Below, one piece after another: positions 61,293 through 64,000 of a stretch of 64,000 nt of DNA (position 1 is the stretch's first letter; each line of letters opens with the position of its first letter). The stretch comes from Rhizobium sp. Root482 (GTDB lineage: Bacteria; Pseudomonadota; Alphaproteobacteria; Rhizobiales; Rhizobiaceae): assembly GCF_001426565.1 (NCBI RefSeq), contig NZ_LMFA01000022.1, forward strand, positions 477,279 to 541,278, written 5' to 3'. The notes below the pieces were generated by a model, which saw only the letters and a program-made list of their open reading frames with translations, made no database searches and was not told where the DNA came from. The position numbers were made by a program, and so were the translations under genes.

Positions 61293-62147
61293 ATGCCCGA
61301 CCAGCCAACCAGACACGACCCCATCCGCGCCCGGCCCGGCCGCAAGGCGGGCGAAAATGCCACCCCTTCCTCCGTGCAGGTGCTCGACCGCAGCCTCAGG
61401 CTGCTCGACCTTGTGGCAGGTGCCGATGGTGCAGCACTCACCGACCTCTCCGACCAGTCCGGTATGGCGCCCTCCACCGTCCACCGGTTGCTGACCGCGC
61501 TCCAGGGCCATGGCATGGTTGCCCACGACGGCGAGACCGGCGCCTGGACGATCGGCGTCAAGGCCTTCGAGATCGGCAATGCCTTCCAGCGCTTCCGCAA
61601 GCTCGGCACGATCAGCCGCCCATACCTTAAACAGCTGATGGAAAGCTGCGGCGAAACCGCCAATATCGGCATCGTCGAAGAGGGTGATGTCGTCTTCCTG
61701 TCGCAGGTCGAAAGCCATGCGCCGATGCGCGCCTTCTTCCGCCCCGGTCGCCGCGGCCCGGTCCATGCGTCCGGCATCGGCAAGGCGGTGCTGTCCACTT
61801 GGGAGAGCACCGAAGTCGAGCGCCTTTTCTCCGCTCGGCCGCTCCTCCGCTTTACCGCAAACACCCGCGACAGCCTGCCCGGGCTGATGGCCGACCTCGA
61901 AATCATTCGCGGCCGCGGTTATTCCATCGACGACGAGGAACACACGCTCGGCATGCGCTGCCTCGCCGCGCCGATCTTCAACGAATATGGCGAAGCCATC
62001 GCCGGCATCTCCATCTCCGGCCCGGCGATCAGGCTTCCGGACGAAACGCTGGCAGCGCTCGGCCCGTGGGTGAAGGCGGCGGCGGAGGAGGTGACGCGGG
62101 CCATGGGGGGACGCTTCCCGCAGAGGGGTTCATCGGCGACCGGGTGA
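61293..62147 (+). CDS. IclR family transcriptional regulator of the glyoxylate operon
   Basis: 284 residues. A 25-residue basic, disordered N-terminus precedes the winged helix (about 27-85), with VQVLDRSLRLLDLVAGADG and MAPSTVHRLLTALQGHGMV. The effector domain has GPVHASGIGKAVLS near 150 and GYSIDDEEHTLGMRCLAAPIF near 209, broken here in writing, the cysteine-bearing motif typical of AllR/BhcR-like regulators that sense glyoxylate. It is divergent from gcl and is its likely regulator. Confidence 0.9.
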   Translation: MPDQPTRHDPIRARPGRKAGENATPSSVQVLDRSLRLLDLVAGADGAALTDLSDQSGMAPSTVHRLLTALQGHGMVAHDGETGAWTIGVKAFEIGNAFQRFRKLGTISRPYLKQLMESCGETANIGIVEEGDVVFLSQVESHAPMRAFFRPGRRGPVHASGIGKAVLSTWESTEVERLFSARPLLRFTANTRDSLPGLMADLEIIRGRGYSIDDEEHTLGMRCLAAPIFNEYGEAIAGISISGPAIRLPDETLAALGPWVKAAAEEVTRAMGGRFPQRGSSATG

Positions 62148-62207
62148 ACTCCGGTCGCTCACGATATCGGGCCGAATGCGGCAGTCGCAGGCCAGGAAAC
62201 TCAACCC

Positions 62208-63254
62208 TCAGCTCTGCCCCGCCATCCAGTCATGCCAATCGGCCTCGCTGCCGTGGAACACATTGAGGTCGATCCTGCCCTCGACGCCCTGCGAGAGGCC
62301 GGAGCCGGAATATTGCCAGAACATCCATTTGCGGCCCGGATAGACCTGTGACGGATGGGCGGCCACCGAGCGCAGCCAGAAGGGATAGGCCTTGAATTCG
62401 CCGGCCAGATTGTCACGGTAGAAATCCGGGGCGGTATAGATCACCGGGCGCTTGCCGTAGTGGCGTTCCAGCTTGTCCATGAAGACCTGCATCTTTTCCA
62501 GCGCCCTGGCGCGCGACAGGCGGTACTTGCAGCTGGATTCGCCGTTATATTCCACGTCGATCACCGGCGGCAGTGCGTCCGGGTCCCTCGGGACGTTGCG
62601 GATGAACCAGTCGGCCTGCTCGCCGGCCGTGCGGCACCAGTAGAAGAAATGATAGGCGCCGCGCTTCAGCCCGGCATCCTTGGCCCGGCGCCAGTTCGTC
62701 TTGAACATCGGGTCGAGATGGTCGCCGCCGTCGGTCGCCTTGATATAGGCGAAATTCGCCCCTTGCGTCCGCAGCGTCGCCCAGTCGATCTCGCCTTGCC
62801 AGCGGGAGACATCGACGCCGTGCACCGCATGCTTGCGCGGAGAGCGCTTGCCGAAATTGATCGGATGGGCGTCGCGGAACTGATGGCTGTAGATGCGCGT
62901 GCGCCGGCCGGGCCTTGCATCCGCGGAAGGGTCGCCAGGCGTCACCAGTGCGACCGGCCTTTCCATCGGGACGGCCATGCCCGCCACGGTCTCGGACTGG
63001 AAGACTTCCGGTGCAGGCACGCCGCCGGCAAAGGCAAGCTCGTGCGGCCGCGCCGCCGGCTCGCCGCTCGTCCCGTCGCTCACCCTGTTCCCGGCCACGC
63101 CGACCGCCGCCGTCGGCACCGGACCCGGCACGACCGAGCTGGTCACCTCCTTCGAGGGCAGCCCGGCGACGAGCGCTTCAGGCCCCGAACTGGAGGCGCA
63201 GCCCGAGAGAACAAGGCAGCCAAGGAAAATCGCCGCAACAGCCGATAGACGCAT
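62208..63254 (-). CDS. GH25 lysozyme-like lipoprotein
   Basis: 348 residues from ATG 63254 (MRLSAVAAIF). A lipoprotein signal ends at LSGCASS (Cys about 17). Residues 20-130 are low-complexity and linker-like (VVPGPVPTAAVGVAG). The GH25 barrel starts at HGVDVSRWQGEIDWA near 144; the catalytic Asp and Glu are in PPVIDVEYNGESS near 229, and the RPVIYTAPDFY segment follows near 263. It should cleave the glycan backbone of peptidoglycan while anchored in the envelope. It stands alone, convergent with the IclR gene. Confidence 0.9.
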   Translation of the reverse strand: MRLSAVAAIFLGCLVLSGCASSSGPEALVAGLPSKEVTSSVVPGPVPTAAVGVAGNRVSDGTSGEPAARPHELAFAGGVPAPEVFQSETVAGMAVPMERPVALVTPGDPSADARPGRRTRIYSHQFRDAHPINFGKRSPRKHAVHGVDVSRWQGEIDWATLRTQGANFAYIKATDGGDHLDPMFKTNWRRAKDAGLKRGAYHFFYWCRTAGEQADWFIRNVPRDPDALPPVIDVEYNGESSCKYRLSRARALEKMQVFMDKLERHYGKRPVIYTAPDFYRDNLAGEFKAYPFWLRSVAAHPSQVYPGRKWMFWQYSGSGLSQGVEGRIDLNVFHGSEADWHDWMAGQS

Positions 63255-63311
63255 AGGACACTCACGCAAAACAGACACCAGGCGGCCATCGGCCTCCACC
63301 AGTCTCAAATG

Positions 63312-63536
63312 CTAACGGAAAATTACCAACAAAGATTGAATCCGATCTTTCTTACGTACGAATCCCCACTCTGACCGCCTGTCGGCAAGGATCACGCCAC
63401 CCCCAAATGCCCCCGAGAGCCGGCATCGCGCGCCGACGACGGCTAGCTTCCGCAATGCCGACAGCTCCTCGGCCGTACCTCGAGCGCCCTGTTTCTCCGG
63501 CTCGCCCCTTCCTGTATATGCCGATCCCTTGGTCAT
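63312..63536 (-). CDS. Possible small basic protein, low confidence
   Basis: A 74-codon frame from ATG 63536 with a GGAGGG site just upstream. The product is basic and hydrophilic (MTKGSAYTGRGEPEKQGARG) and ends in a hydrophobic LLVIFR. No family recognised, and codon use is no better than chance, so it may not be real. Confidence 0.25.
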   Translation of the reverse strand: MTKGSAYTGRGEPEKQGARGTAEELSALRKLAVVGARCRLSGAFGGGVILADRRSEWGFVRKKDRIQSLLVIFR

Positions 63537-63550
63537 CTCGCCCTCCACTC

Positions 63551-63645
63551 TCCGTCATCCTCGGGCTTGACCCGAGGATCCACGCCCCAGGCGATGGACA
63601 ATGGGCGTGGCCCTGGATCCTCGGGTCAAGCCCGAGGATGACGGA
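63551..63645. repeat. 32-bp-arm inverted repeat, dispersed palindromic element
   Basis: Arms 63551-63582 and 63614-63645 are exact reverse complements, with nested blocks such as CTCGGGCTTGACCCGAGGAT that are themselves palindromic. This block is known from memory as a very common intergenic repeat in rhizobia and other Alphaproteobacteria. The 31-bp centre also contains a short CGCCC/GGGCG stem. Confidence 0.85.
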
Positions 63646-64000
63646 GGGGGAGGAGCCGGTCGCGGAAATATCACCTTGGAGTGCGCGGCAGCCCGCAAAC
63701 AGCCCAGGACATCGGCCTTTAAGAAGCCCGTAGCATCCACGATCCACCCCTTTCCGAGCAAAAATTCATCCCCGCTCATCCCCGCCCCATGAAACCTGTG
63801 TCACCTTACTCCCGTTCCGTCATTGGATACGCTGCCAGGCGTGGTGGTGAGGCGGGGCCGGTGCCGGATGGGGGCGGGACGCAAGTCTTCATTCGGTGGA
63901 TGGGCAGAAAATGGTTTCCCTCTCGCCTGAAACAGGGCGGGGCGCGCTTGTGAGGCGCACATGAGGAGCGGCGACTGGGCTTGCCACAAGCAATCCCTTT
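63646..64000. other. Right-hand end of the window, no gene seen
   Basis: Apart from the repeat just to its left, I find no start with a ribosome site and no recognisable protein here. Minus-strand frames up to about 60 codons exist but look like high-GC noise. The window ends inside non-coding or unassigned sequence. Confidence 0.4.

Noticed and set aside
63801..63989. 62-codon minus-strand frame near the right edge
   Set aside because: No ribosome site, no family and basic low-quality sequence.
1..64000. CRISPR array, tRNA, rRNA or prophage
   Set aside because: No regularly spaced short repeats, no tRNA cloverleaf, no rRNA-like stretch and no phage structural genes were seen on reading both strands. 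A dedicated scan could still find a small RNA.

Overview
This is a gene-dense, high-GC window of an alphaproteobacterium, most likely a Rhizobiaceae member (Rhizobium, Agrobacterium, Ensifer or Shinella type). The grounds are the gene families and operon styles, many ABC importers of small organic molecules, Tat-exported enzymes, frequent 1-4 bp start/stop overlaps, and rhizobial-type palindromic repeats. I saw no rRNA, tRNA, CRISPR array or prophage. The character is that of a catabolic accessory region or chromid: about a dozen transport and catabolism modules, most with their own regulator.

Layout. 1-2.6 kb: end of a peptide-type ABC permease pair, a divergent IclR regulator and a RidA protein. 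2.9-7.2 kb: paoABC periplasmic aldehyde oxidoreductase and an unknown 98-residue protein. 7.2-14.5 kb: GntR regulator, aldehyde dehydrogenase, CUT2-type sugar importer and kduI-kduD-kdgF for unsaturated uronates. 14.5-17.4 kb: decayed ground with a gene fragment and two copies of an IS-end-like repeat around an aldo-keto reductase/LysR pair. 17.4-23.8 kb: DUF2231 protein with a sorbosone dehydrogenase-like lipoprotein, a VOC protein, an MFS carrier, a DUF899 protein, a winged-helix/TPR-like regulator and a small propeller protein.

24.0-37.2 kb is the most interesting part: a SorC-family regulator, an aldolase-dehydrogenase fusion, a vapBC toxin-antitoxin pair, a second CUT2 sugar importer, and a tightly coupled operon mtnK-mtnA-transketolase N-transketolase C-RuBisCO-like protein. 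A perfect 12-bp inverted repeat lies in the divergent promoter between importer and operon, and a related site lies before the SorC gene. I read it as import and phosphorylation of a free (5-modified?) pentose, isomerisation of the aldose 1-phosphate to a ketose 1-phosphate, then aldolase and/or RuBisCO-like protein/transketolase steps. The true substrate cannot be told from sequence.

37.3-45.5 kb: nitroreductase, a 46-residue membrane protein, a frameshifted cytochrome P450, LysR regulator with YeiH-type exporter, and an ECF sigma/anti-sigma pair followed by a Tat-exported propeller protein and a DUF305 protein. 45.7-46.6 kb: RES/Xre toxin-antitoxin pair. 46.7-53.6 kb: leucine/isovalerate degradation operon (ivd, mccB, ridA, mccA, HMG-CoA lyase, enoyl-CoA hydratase). 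53.9-55.9 kb: BaiN-like flavoprotein, DUF4174 and a disordered small protein. 56.0-62.1 kb: glyoxylate assimilation by the glycerate pathway (gcl, hyi, glxR, glycerate kinase) with a divergent IclR regulator and large palindromic repeats. 62.2-64 kb: GH25 lysozyme-like lipoprotein and a repeat-bearing stretch with little coding evidence.
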